In this document: positions 1 through 7,303 of the stretch, in pieces | Layout: every line of letters starts with the position of its first letter | Position numbering within the stretch: the first letter of the stretch is position 1 | Assembly (NCBI GenBank): GCA_024280615.1 | Contig: JAJRPU010000057.1 | Coordinates: 1-8,799 of the forward strand | DNA length: 8,799 nt | From: Bacteroidota bacterium | GTDB lineage: Bacteria > Bacteroidota > Bacteroidia > JAADEI01 | Reading direction: 5' to 3' | Made by a program: the position numbers and the translations under genes | Notes under the pieces: model-generated | Told to the model about the DNA's origin: nothing | The model's input: the letters and a program-made list of their open reading frames with translations, nothing else | The model's database searches: none

Positions 1-2466
1 ATTAGTTCCATCAAAACCGAGATATACGGTATCTACCACATCTGCATAAATGATTTGCTTTGCATCAACGTCGTAGATATAAAAAGTGGTATCTCCAGGA
101 TTAACAGGTATATTTTCCACTCCTGTCAGTGCCATTGCAGCCGGTCTGATATAAACTCTATAAGTAGACGGTACAACTTTAAGTGGGTCAATCACCTGAA
201 CATCTATTGGAGCCGTTCTGGGTTTATAATATGCATACTGAGAGTTAGCTGCTTCCGGTGATGTAGGGTCAATAGAACCCAACAGGTTATGTGCCTCGTC
301 AGTAAATTGGAGCGTTGCACCGGCTGCTCCTCCTCCTGCCAGCCTCTTCACAACAGGACCATCACCATAAGTGGAGTTCAGCTTAGTACCGAATTGATAT
401 GTTATTGGTTTATGTGGAATTGCTGTATAAACCCTAACGTTTTTCCGACCCGGCAGGAACTCAACTGTCTGCCCCGGCAATGTATCTCCCGGAACGAATT
501 TCCTGAACCTATTAGCAGCATAGGCAATAACCATAAAGTAATATGGCTTGTTGTTTATAAGTGTATTAGCACCGCCGGTGGCAAATGCATCCTTCGTAAC
601 CACTATTGTATGCTTTATACCATTATCCTTACCCTTAACCTTCACCTCCGGTATCCAAGCTCTGTTATCTCTATCATAAGTCCAGTTAACAAGTGTCGTA
701 AGACCATTTTCTACATCAAACTGGGCGATGAGTTTTGCTCTCGTTGGATCATTTAACTCCCTTGGTGTCACATCAGGAGCGGCAAGCTGATATACAAGAT
801 ACCCTTCAAATTTATAAAATGAGTCAGGAGATCCTAACTTCCTAATATCTGTAATATTAATCTTATCAACTATCATAAAGTCCTCATTCTCATTATTGGA
901 GCCTTTCCTGTTCCAGAGAGTTATGACAAGTTTCCTGTCCAGCTCCCTGATTGTCATATTGGGAGCCTCTGGCCCATCTAACAACTGGAAGTTCAGATCA
1001 AACAATGTTTGTGCCTTTTCATCAGCAGCTTTCAACACAGTTAACGGAGAACACAACGTCCAGTTTGGATCATTTGCCCAAACAGCACCAATAACAACTT
1101 CATTAACAGCACCGGGCAACAACCTGAAGGGACCTGAAGACATCACATATCTCCTATCTGCAGGCTGGTTACCTTCCACACACTCAGACCAGCCATCTGG
1201 ATCACCTGGCTCAGAAGGAAACATGTAATTCGTTCTTTGTGTCCCCCCATAACCATTACCACCAAAGGTAACAGGGGAACCGTCTTTCCAAGAACCGGAC
1301 ATATAGTTGTAAAAGTGAATACCATCAGAGGGATTACCAGTAACAGAAAAGTCATTGTTGAAATATAAAAAGGCACTCATGCCGAGGTATTCTTCTTTAT
1401 CTGGATCATAGGGTCCTTTGAAGAAATCAGTCCCTGCCGCGGGTTTTAGCGGTGCATATCCATTAGCACATGTATTATCTTCTGTACCATTATACACAAA
1501 ACCAAGGCTTAAGATAGTGTCACACCCAACAAAATCATTGTCATAACACCCTAAGTCAGGATCAACCCATTGAGCGATATATGCACTATCAAGGGTAGTC
1601 GTAGCGTGATTAATAAGAATGTACTTGTAGAAGGTCATGTCGTTGATTTCATCGTTTGTTTGGAAAGCAAAAGCAAGGGCTTGAATTTCAATTCCTATCG
1701 GCTCAGCATTGGTTTCACCGTGGATATTACCTTTGTCGTTATATACCCACCAGATAGCCATATCACCTGGAACATCAGGATAGTCTCCCTTTGTGGGATT
1801 ATAGAGTCCATCACCATCAACATCAACGAAAGGAGCCAGCCCATAAGGACGACCGATAAATTTATCATCACGTGTAGTGAAAGGATTGCCAACTGCTGGC
1901 CACTCCCTAATTGAAAGGGGTATCGGTTCATCAATAATGCCATTATCTTGATAGTCGGCAAGGAATGCATCAATTTCGCTTCTTAGAACTTTAAAATGTT
2001 TGTCCCATTCCCTACAGGTCTGATTGTCAATTGTTCCGTTGAGCAGTGGACCTGGCCAAAAATCATTACCACTCTGACGATATGTCTGAGCTGCAAGCCT
2101 TAGATTACCACTGGGATCAAAACCACCTACCCATATAGCAGCTGCAAACATTGCGTGCTTCCCGGATCCTTTGGGAACCTCATATTTTGCCTCACCAACA
2201 AGATCCCACCACATATCACCTCCACCAAGAATACGAGCTCTAACATTGTTCACATCAAGATCAACCTGTGAACTGGCTGGATCGCAATCGGCAGCCCGAA
2301 TAGAACCCCTCTTAATAGACTTCTTAGGCTTAGAAACTCGTTCATAGCCAATCATCTCACGAGCATCAACGGTATTTGGAAGGACTAACCCTAACAGAAT
2401 AGCTGCCACAAGTCCCCCCTTATAGATCTTTCTCATCATCCCGGTGATGTTTTCTGTTAAATTCAT
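1..2466 (-). CDS. Large exported protein of a Bacteroidota family (probable T9SS substrate), C-terminus missing
   Basis: The frame is open from the ATG at 2466 to base 1, giving 822 residues with no stop, so the gene continues beyond the window. An in-frame TGA lies just upstream, which makes 2466 the longest possible start. Met10 or Met11 (2439/2436) may be the real start, because they directly precede a signal peptide: basic MRK, a hydrophobic stretch at about 18-30, and a likely cut after VDA (33-35). A basic linker (36-58) follows. The mature part has a conserved-looking segment (CDPASS to GGDMWWDL, 61-89), the motif GNDFWPGP (133-140), an EF-hand-like DxDxDG loop at 215-220 and a Gly-rich FGGNGYGG stretch (401-408). 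Seven cysteines are visible (61, 151, 307, 315, 333, 429, 472), so disulfides are possible. From memory these motifs match a Bacteroidota family annotated as T9SS sorting-domain proteins. The sorting domain itself would be at the missing C-terminus, so this is unproven. It lies 13 bases behind the TonB receptor gene and is probably co-transcribed. Its function is unknown; a surface or secreted partner of the receptor is an inference. Confidence 0.5.
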   Translation of the reverse strand, partial: MNLTENITGMMRKIYKGGLVAAILLGLVLPNTVDAREMIGYERVSKPKKSIKRGSIRAADCDPASSQVDLDVNNVRARILGGGDMWWDLVGEAKYEVPKGSGKHAMFAAAIWVGGFDPSGNLRLAAQTYRQSGNDFWPGPLLNGTIDNQTCREWDKHFKVLRSEIDAFLADYQDNGIIDEPIPLSIREWPAVGNPFTTRDDKFIGRPYGLAPFVDVDGDGLYNPTKGDYPDVPGDMAIWWVYNDKGNIHGETNAEPIGIEIQALAFAFQTNDEINDMTFYKYILINHATTTLDSAYIAQWVDPDLGCYDNDFVGCDTILSLGFVYNGTEDNTCANGYAPLKPAAGTDFFKGPYDPDKEEYLGMSAFLYFNNDFSVTGNPSDGIHFYNYMSGSWKDGSPVTFGGNGYGGTQRTNYMFPSEPGDPDGWSECVEGNQPADRRYVMSSGPFRLLPGAVNEVVIGAVWANDPNWTLCSPLTVLKAADEKAQTLFDLNFQLLDGPEAPNMTIRELDRKLVITLWNRKGSNNENEDFMIVDKINITDIRKLGSPDSFYKFEGYLVYQLAAPDVTPRELNDPTRAKLIAQFDVENGLTTLVNWTYDRDNRAWIPEVKVKGKDNGIKHTIVVTKDAFATGGANTLINNKPYYFMVIAYAANRFRKFVPGDTLPGQTVEFLPGRKNVRVYTAIPHKPITYQFGTKLNSTYGDGPVVKRLAGGGAAGATLQFTDEAHNLLGSIDPTSPEAANSQYAYYKPRTAPIDVQVIDPLKVVPSTYRVYIRPAAMALTGVENIPVNPGDTTFYIYDVDAKQIIYADVVDTVYLGFDGTN

Positions 2467-2479
2467 GTTTCAACTATTT

Positions 2480-5400
2480 TTAAAACCCAAACATTACCCC
2501 AATTCTTATCCTTCGTGGTTGCCCAAAGTTAAATGGATTCATTGTGTAAAGCCTGTATTGATCAGCAAAAGCCTGCGGATCAACCTGTTGCGAGACGTAT
2601 TGCTGCCCAACGGGAGAAGAGAGATACCCATCATCTATAGGTGAACCAGTTGCTCTCCATACTGCAAGCACATTCCTGTTATTAAGCAAGTTCTGTACCC
2701 ACAGATATACATTAACAGGAAGATGAACTGGAACATCCTGACCCTTATCATCCTTAGTAGTTCCTACTTTTATCTTAAATGTTTTATCCACTTTAAGATC
2801 TATTCTCAATGTCCAAGGCTTCCTCGCAGTGTTGACCCCTCCTTTGATATATGTTCGTTCATTAACCCCAATTTGTACAGCAGATCTTGTGGGGAATGCA
2901 TCAACAGTGAATGGCGTTCCAGAACCAGCATTTATCAGCAAGTTAATACCTGCATTTTCAAATATATGCTTACCCTTCCACGTTGGCCCTTGTTTCTCAC
3001 CATAACGATAATCAGCAATAACTACAATAGTATGTCGCTGATCATAATCAAGGGGAATTATCACCCTCAAGTTAGGTTCACCAAAGTTAATCAACCCAAG
3101 CTGGCTAGTAACATTTGAACCTGTTCCTTGGGCAAACTGCATAGTATAGTTAACTGCCAACTGCAAAGGCAGCTTCTTTGTTCGTCTCATATCAAAGCTG
3201 AATGTCATACCCTTCACAGTACCAAAATCAAGGTTATCAAATGTTCTATAAGTAACAGGGTAGGCATAATTCACCCGCGTAACTTGTATCATATCTCGCA
3301 GTTCACGGTAGAACCCTGAAATAGAAATTGCTACATTTTTAGATAGTTTTTGCCTAAAGCCCACTTCATAGTCAATAACTTTTTCTGGTTTTAATGCTGG
3401 ATTAGAAATTATCCTGTTAACAGCAATCTCCCTTAGGAAATAGAATTCATCGGGAGTGGCAAGTATTCCCTGTCTTGGTCTTTGCGTAAGAACGTCATAG
3501 TGAGCATAGAAGTTTGCTTCGTCAGATATCGGGAACGAGAAGGCTATTCTTGGCATTACTGTCCATTGTGGCGAATAATCAGTAAACACCTGATCAGGGT
3601 CAAACTCAGGATCCTTTTCGGTGATGTCAGGATTTTTGAGATACGGTTGGATTGTTCCGGTTACTGTTTGAGCGGCTATTACGCCGGGGTCTTCTATCAA
3701 ACGACCTTGAGCATCATACCATTCATCTCCTTTCCTGTAACCTAATATTGTATTGGGTTCCTTAGCATTATCCACATAGACAACATAATCATCAGCTATG
3801 TTATCAGGATGTTTGCCATTGGGATTAAGGGCAGGGTCAACTTCTCCGGCGGTATAAGCAGGAAGCAGCAAATACTTATCCTTGAGAACTTTCTGATTAG
3901 CATCAAATCTGTCCACACGGAGACCAACATTAAAGATAAGGTCTCTATAGAAGAACTTATCCTGAACGTAAAATGCCATATAAATCGGTCTATAAGGAGC
4001 AATTGGCTTCAAGTAATTACCATTTTCATCCTTCGCTGTCCAGAAATCTTTAAATGTAACCTTTCTTCTGTCAATGTTTCCTACATAGTCATATCCATAG
4101 TAAGACACGAGAGAATTTATTCCTTCAAGCCACAGCTCATCGGGAGCAAACATATCCAGGGAGAATACATCTGGAGAAAGGGTATCCACGGGAATTATGT
4201 CCGTTCCGTCAACTGGTAGACCAAGCTTTTCACGTAGTTTTTTATCAATCCATGCCTGCTCAGACGCCCTGTATAGAGGTTCATAATAAACCGTATCACT
4301 CTCAGGATCAAAAGTGATTTCTCCATTAATTAATTTGTCCTTTATTTCACTGAAGCGATACCTTTGTCCATCAATGATTAATATTGGATCTGACAAGTTC
4401 AATTCAGCAAGATGTCTGTTAACATAAAGCCGAGCCAATGTCCAAAGGCTCACTGCCCCTATAGAGTATCCTCGTCTAGTTTCTTGCTCATACTCCATCC
4501 CAAATTCCATATTATGATGATTTTCCTTGCCTTTTCCTTTTTTCTTTTTAGGAACTATACTAAATGCACCATTAAACCAGACACGAAATCGTGAATTGTT
4601 ATTAAACGAATAGCCCCCATACTGACGACCGGGAATAAACCAGATGCTATATGAAGTGTAGTCAGCAAGGGTACGCTCACCATTAGCAATAGCAGGTCCA
4701 TTGATAACAGAACCTATAGACTGCTCCCCAACAGCATTTTCAAGATATTGTTTAGTAATGTTTTCAAGGTATGGATTTAATCCGCCCGGAATAAAAGTAT
4801 CTATAAAGTAGATAGAACCCAAATACACATTACTTATTAGGATGGGTTTCCCGGCTAAAGCTGAAAGAGCCGAATCGGTTGAAGGGAAATAGAACGGAAC
4901 CTCACGTTGTAGGAATTTGCCTATGTATCCATAGTTAAAAGCATTGTACCTGTGATAATAATCAGCCACAGACTCATAGTATTTTCTATATTCAAATTGA
5001 ATAGAATAGGAGAAGTCACGTATAACTGATGTAGTATCTTCTGTAGGAAATTCTTGTCGTAAACGTACCATAGTATTAAATTGCCTTTTACGAGCCCATG
5101 GTTGCCTATCCCAATTCATTAAAGAATATCTATGAACGTACGTTCGCCTGTTAGTAAAGCGTATAATATCTCTACCCCACTCATCAATATAAAAACCTCC
5201 CAAAGTAACATTGACATTTTCCCTGGGCGAGAAGTCAAACTTAGTACTTAATGATAATCTATTGTTATAAGCATTTAAGCGATACTTAATCGGCTCAAAC
5301 GCATCCATACTAAGAGTTTCTACTTTCTTAATAAATGTACCTTGTTCTGTCTTAATAAGAGGCTCGTTAACAACATCTTGAAAAACACTATCTTTTAACT

Positions 5401-6313
5401 TAAAGATATAGAACGATGGCCTATAATCCTTTTGATAGTTGTACTCTCCGGAGAAAAACATCCCTAATATAGGGCGTTTCTTAACTTCTTCGCCCTTCTC
5501 ATTCACCCCTTTTTCCCAAAGCAAGGGTGTTGTAAAGCTTGCCCCCACCAAATTATAGCCATAGGGGTCTAAAAACTGGGATGTAACTGCCTCAAAGCCA
5601 AAGCCTGGTCGTGCACTGGGCCCCCTTGTAGTAACTGTAATAATACCACCTGTTGCATCACCATACTTAGCTGGCACTCCACCAGTGATAGTTGAAATTT
5701 GTTCTATAGCATTTTTGGGCAAGTTAACGTTACTACCGAAGATTTTCATTCCATCAACTAGAATCACGTTACCCGTGGTTCTTCCACCTTTAACATTCAG
5801 TTCTGTGCCTTCATCTCGCTGGAAAACATTTGCACTGGTAGCAGCCAAATCAGCTGGATTACGAGGGGATAACTTCTCAATTTCTTCTTGCGTGAGTGTG
5901 AACTGCTTAGTTGTTTGATCCTTTTTGAAAAGCGGCTTCTTATAAACTACTATTATCGGTGGCTCCAAGGTTATTGTTGCAGGAGACAATTTAATAGTTT
6001 CCAAGTTAGTTACTTTATCAGCGGCTACTTCAACACCTGTAACCTTATATGGACGCATACCTGTATAAGTGACCTCCACATCATAGCTTCCCGGGTCAAG
6101 GAATTTGATAATGAAATTACCATCAATATCCATTACAACTGTTCCTTTAACGTAAGCCCCTCCTCTATAAACTTTAATAGCTGCACCTATTGCTGGTTCT
6201 CCTTGGTCATCTAGAACCTTACCTTTTATAGCACCTGTTTGTGCAAAAGCATTAATATAGGTCAGAACCATTAGCGTTAGCAGACCCAACAATTTCAATG
6301 TTCCCCGTCTCAT
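2480..6313 (-). CDS. TonB-dependent outer-membrane receptor with carboxypeptidase-regulatory-like N-terminal domain
   Basis: This 1277-residue protein is an outer-membrane beta-barrel importer energised by TonB-ExbBD; its substrate is unknown. Residues 1-24 are a signal peptide (basic MRRGTLK, hydrophobic core, cut at AFA|Q). Residues 27-110 form a CarboxypepD_reg-like beta-sandwich (GAIKGKVLDDQGEPAIGA, later GNFIIKFLDPGSYDV). Residues about 135-232 are the plug, with the typical ILVDGMKI and GGVPAKYGDATGGIITVTT motifs. The rest is barrel, with the late signatures NPALKPEKVIDYEVGF (971-986) and DQRHT (1091-1095) and a terminal Phe, as expected for BAM-assembled proteins. A 15-residue longer start at 6358 exists. 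I chose Met at 6313 because AAAAGGAAG precedes it and because the promoter's -7 element (6346-6353) lies inside the extension. The length exceeds that of many SusC proteins, owing to long loops around 500-560 and 641-773. No susD gene follows; a large exported protein does. The class is certain, the ligand is not. Confidence 0.5.
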   Translation of the reverse strand: MRRGTLKLLGLLTLMVLTYINAFAQTGAIKGKVLDDQGEPAIGAAIKVYRGGAYVKGTVVMDIDGNFIIKFLDPGSYDVEVTYTGMRPYKVTGVEVAADKVTNLETIKLSPATITLEPPIIVVYKKPLFKKDQTTKQFTLTQEEIEKLSPRNPADLAATSANVFQRDEGTELNVKGGRTTGNVILVDGMKIFGSNVNLPKNAIEQISTITGGVPAKYGDATGGIITVTTRGPSARPGFGFEAVTSQFLDPYGYNLVGASFTTPLLWEKGVNEKGEEVKKRPILGMFFSGEYNYQKDYRPSFYIFKLKDSVFQDVVNEPLIKTEQGTFIKKVETLSMDAFEPIKYRLNAYNNRLSLSTKFDFSPRENVNVTLGGFYIDEWGRDIIRFTNRRTYVHRYSLMNWDRQPWARKRQFNTMVRLRQEFPTEDTTSVIRDFSYSIQFEYRKYYESVADYYHRYNAFNYGYIGKFLQREVPFYFPSTDSALSALAGKPILISNVYLGSIYFIDTFIPGGLNPYLENITKQYLENAVGEQSIGSVINGPAIANGERTLADYTSYSIWFIPGRQYGGYSFNNNSRFRVWFNGAFSIVPKKKKGKGKENHHNMEFGMEYEQETRRGYSIGAVSLWTLARLYVNRHLAELNLSDPILIIDGQRYRFSEIKDKLINGEITFDPESDTVYYEPLYRASEQAWIDKKLREKLGLPVDGTDIIPVDTLSPDVFSLDMFAPDELWLEGINSLVSYYGYDYVGNIDRRKVTFKDFWTAKDENGNYLKPIAPYRPIYMAFYVQDKFFYRDLIFNVGLRVDRFDANQKVLKDKYLLLPAYTAGEVDPALNPNGKHPDNIADDYVVYVDNAKEPNTILGYRKGDEWYDAQGRLIEDPGVIAAQTVTGTIQPYLKNPDITEKDPEFDPDQVFTDYSPQWTVMPRIAFSFPISDEANFYAHYDVLTQRPRQGILATPDEFYFLREIAVNRIISNPALKPEKVIDYEVGFRQKLSKNVAISISGFYRELRDMIQVTRVNYAYPVTYRTFDNLDFGTVKGMTFSFDMRRTKKLPLQLAVNYTMQFAQGTGSNVTSQLGLINFGEPNLRVIIPLDYDQRHTIVVIADYRYGEKQGPTWKGKHIFENAGINLLINAGSGTPFTVDAFPTRSAVQIGVNERTYIKGGVNTARKPWTLRIDLKVDKTFKIKVGTTKDDKGQDVPVHLPVNVYLWVQNLLNNRNVLAVWRATGSPIDDGYLSSPVGQQYVSQQVDPQAFADQYRLYTMNPFNFGQPRRIRIGVMFGF

Positions 6314-6317
6314 CTTA

Positions 6318-6326
6318 CTTCCTTTT
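6318..6326 (-). promoter_or_regulatory. Ribosome binding site deciding the receptor start
   Basis: AAAAGGAAG ends four bases before the ATG at 6313 on the minus strand and contains the purine-rich AAGGA core. It supports this start over the longer in-frame one at 6358, which would lie upstream of the predicted transcription start. Confidence 0.5.
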
Positions 6327-6345
6327 CTGTGTTTAGTCCCTTTTG

Positions 6346-6378
6346 CAAAGATAAGCAACTTGATTTATTCAGTAGCAA
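6346..6378 (-). promoter_or_regulatory. Bacteroidota-type promoter of the receptor operon
   Basis: Read on the minus strand, TATCTTTG (6353-6346) matches the Bacteroidota -7 consensus TAnnTTTG exactly. A TTG (6378-6376) lies 22 bases upstream, within the 17-23 base spacing reported for Flavobacterium promoters. Transcription would start near 6339, giving a leader of about 25 bases before the ATG at 6313. This makes the receptor and the exported protein a transcription unit separate from the nadC block. No operator or riboswitch-like structure is visible in the short leader. Confidence 0.5.
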
Positions 6379-6395
6379 AAATACGCAAAAAGAAT
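6379..6395 (-). repeat. Short direct repeat TTTTTGC next to the -33 box
   Basis: On the minus strand the gap reads TTTTTGC, GTA, TTTTTGC: two copies of a 7-base unit with a 10-base period, spanning about 6375-6391. The downstream copy supplies the -33 TTG. A one-helical-turn period is compatible with a regulator or an AT-rich upstream element, but two 7-base copies can also arise by chance in AT-rich DNA. Confidence 0.5.
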
Positions 6396-6402
6396 TAAAG
6401 TG

Positions 6403-7299
6403 TCAAATGGAGAGGGAGTATTTGATTTTTCTGACCACTAGTTCTTTCATTTTGTTGTAGGCTTCTTGAGAATGTCCGGCGATATGTGGCGTTACAATAA
6501 CGTTGTTAAAAGTTTTAAGTTCCCTAAGGAATCGGGAATCTGGCTCTCCTTCCACAACATCAATTGCCAGACCGCCTATAATACCTGATTTGAGTCCGTG
6601 AATCAAAGCCTCTGTATTCACTATATTTCCTCGGGAAGTGTTAACAATCAACACCCCCTTTTTAACCTTTTCCAGATGCTCAATATCAAATAAATAGCCA
6701 TTTTTGATATCCTGAATATGGAAACTAATAATATCGCAAGAAGAAAGTATATCTTCAAAGGAAGTGTATTTGACCCCTGGTATAGGATTTAATCTCCTAT
6801 GCGGGTCCCACACCATTACTATGCATCCCAGAGAAACAAGTCGTGATGCTACTTCCCAGCCAACATTTCCATAGCCTATAATTCCAACAACCTTGCCTTT
6901 AAGTTCATTTCCCACTACACCTTCTCTGTCCCAAGGGGCTTTAAACCCTTTTGCAATAGCCTTGTTAACGCGTCTTAATAATCCTATTATTAATAATAAT
7001 GTATGTTCAGCTACTGAGTCTCTGTTACCCTCTGGAACTCTGATGAATTGTATGCCTCTCTTTTCCAAGACTTTTATATCAATATTATCAAATCCAGAAC
7101 CAATTCTCACCAATGCTTTCAGTGATGGAAATTTTTCCAGCAGGTCTGTGTCAACGATTGGTAATGAAGCAACAATAAGTATATCCGCTTGGACAAGCCA
7201 TCTGTTGTTGTTCCCTTCATTAAACACAACGACCTCACCCAGTTCCTTCAGCCCTTCAATTAAGTATTCATGCCCTTTAGCTGCAAAAACTATTTTCAT
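6403..7299 (-). CDS. NAD-dependent D-2-hydroxyacid dehydrogenase, phosphoglycerate-dehydrogenase-like
   Basis: This cytosolic oxidoreductase interconverts a D-2-hydroxyacid and its 2-oxoacid using NAD. From the ATG at 7299 it has 298 residues, the length of the short family form with no C-terminal ACT domain. The N-terminal substrate half contains RIGSGFDNID (65-74) and GNRDSVAEHT (91-100), close to phosphoglycerate dehydrogenase signatures. The nucleotide-binding Rossmann motif is GYGNVG (142-147), and Asp165 at the end of the next strand favours NAD over NADP. The catalytic trio expected for the family is present: Arg223 (NTSRG), Glu252 (VEGEP) and His272 (TPHIAGH). A start 11 codons earlier (7332) would overlap nadC by 29 bases. 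I prefer 7299, four bases after the nadC stop, because homology-like sequence begins there (MKIVFAAKGH). SerA-type 3-phosphoglycerate dehydrogenase is the best guess, but no serC is nearby. Glyoxylate/hydroxypyruvate reductase or another 2-hydroxyacid substrate remains possible. Confidence 0.5.
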   Translation of the reverse strand: MKIVFAAKGHEYLIEGLKELGEVVVFNEGNNNRWLVQADILIVASLPIVDTDLLEKFPSLKALVRIGSGFDNIDIKVLEKRGIQFIRVPEGNRDSVAEHTLLLIIGLLRRVNKAIAKGFKAPWDREGVVGNELKGKVVGIIGYGNVGWEVASRLVSLGCIVMVWDPHRRLNPIPGVKYTSFEDILSSCDIISFHIQDIKNGYLFDIEHLEKVKKGVLIVNTSRGNIVNTEALIHGLKSGIIGGLAIDVVEGEPDSRFLRELKTFNNVIVTPHIAGHSQEAYNKMKELVVRKIKYSLSI

Positions 7300-7303
7300 C
7301 TTT

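Noticed and set aside
55..2300. Several plus-strand and alternative minus-strand frames of 60-155 codons across the exported protein gene.
   Set aside because: They lie antisense to, or out of frame with, a continuous 822-codon frame with a signal peptide and recognisable family motifs; their products look like random Ile/Ser/Cys-rich sequence.
2524..2531. A second TAnnTTTG match (TAACTTTG on the minus strand) near the end of the receptor gene, which could be an internal promoter for the exported protein.
   Set aside because: No TTG lies 17-23 bases upstream, and the match encodes part of the receptor C-terminus; a chance hit is likely in AT-rich DNA.
4514..4555. A-rich tract in the receptor gene as a programmed frameshift site.
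   Set aside because: No heptamer of the X XXY YYZ form lies in the correct frame, and the long downstream frame is intact with barrel signatures.
2480..6313. Assignment of the receptor as a SusC glycan importer.
   Set aside because: The N-terminal domain is SusC-like, but there is no SusD gene next to it and no carbohydrate-active gene in the window, so the substrate cannot be assigned.
6354..6402. Possible rho-independent terminator after the dehydrogenase gene, suggested by T-rich runs.
   Set aside because: The runs are not preceded by a GC-rich inverted repeat; the T tracts belong to a direct repeat near the promoter.
6403..7299. Assignment of the dehydrogenase as PdxB (erythronate-4-phosphate dehydrogenase) from the TPHIAGH motif.
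   Set aside because: The protein lacks the C-terminal dimerisation extension of PdxB, and its SVAEHT segment fits phosphoglycerate-type enzymes better.
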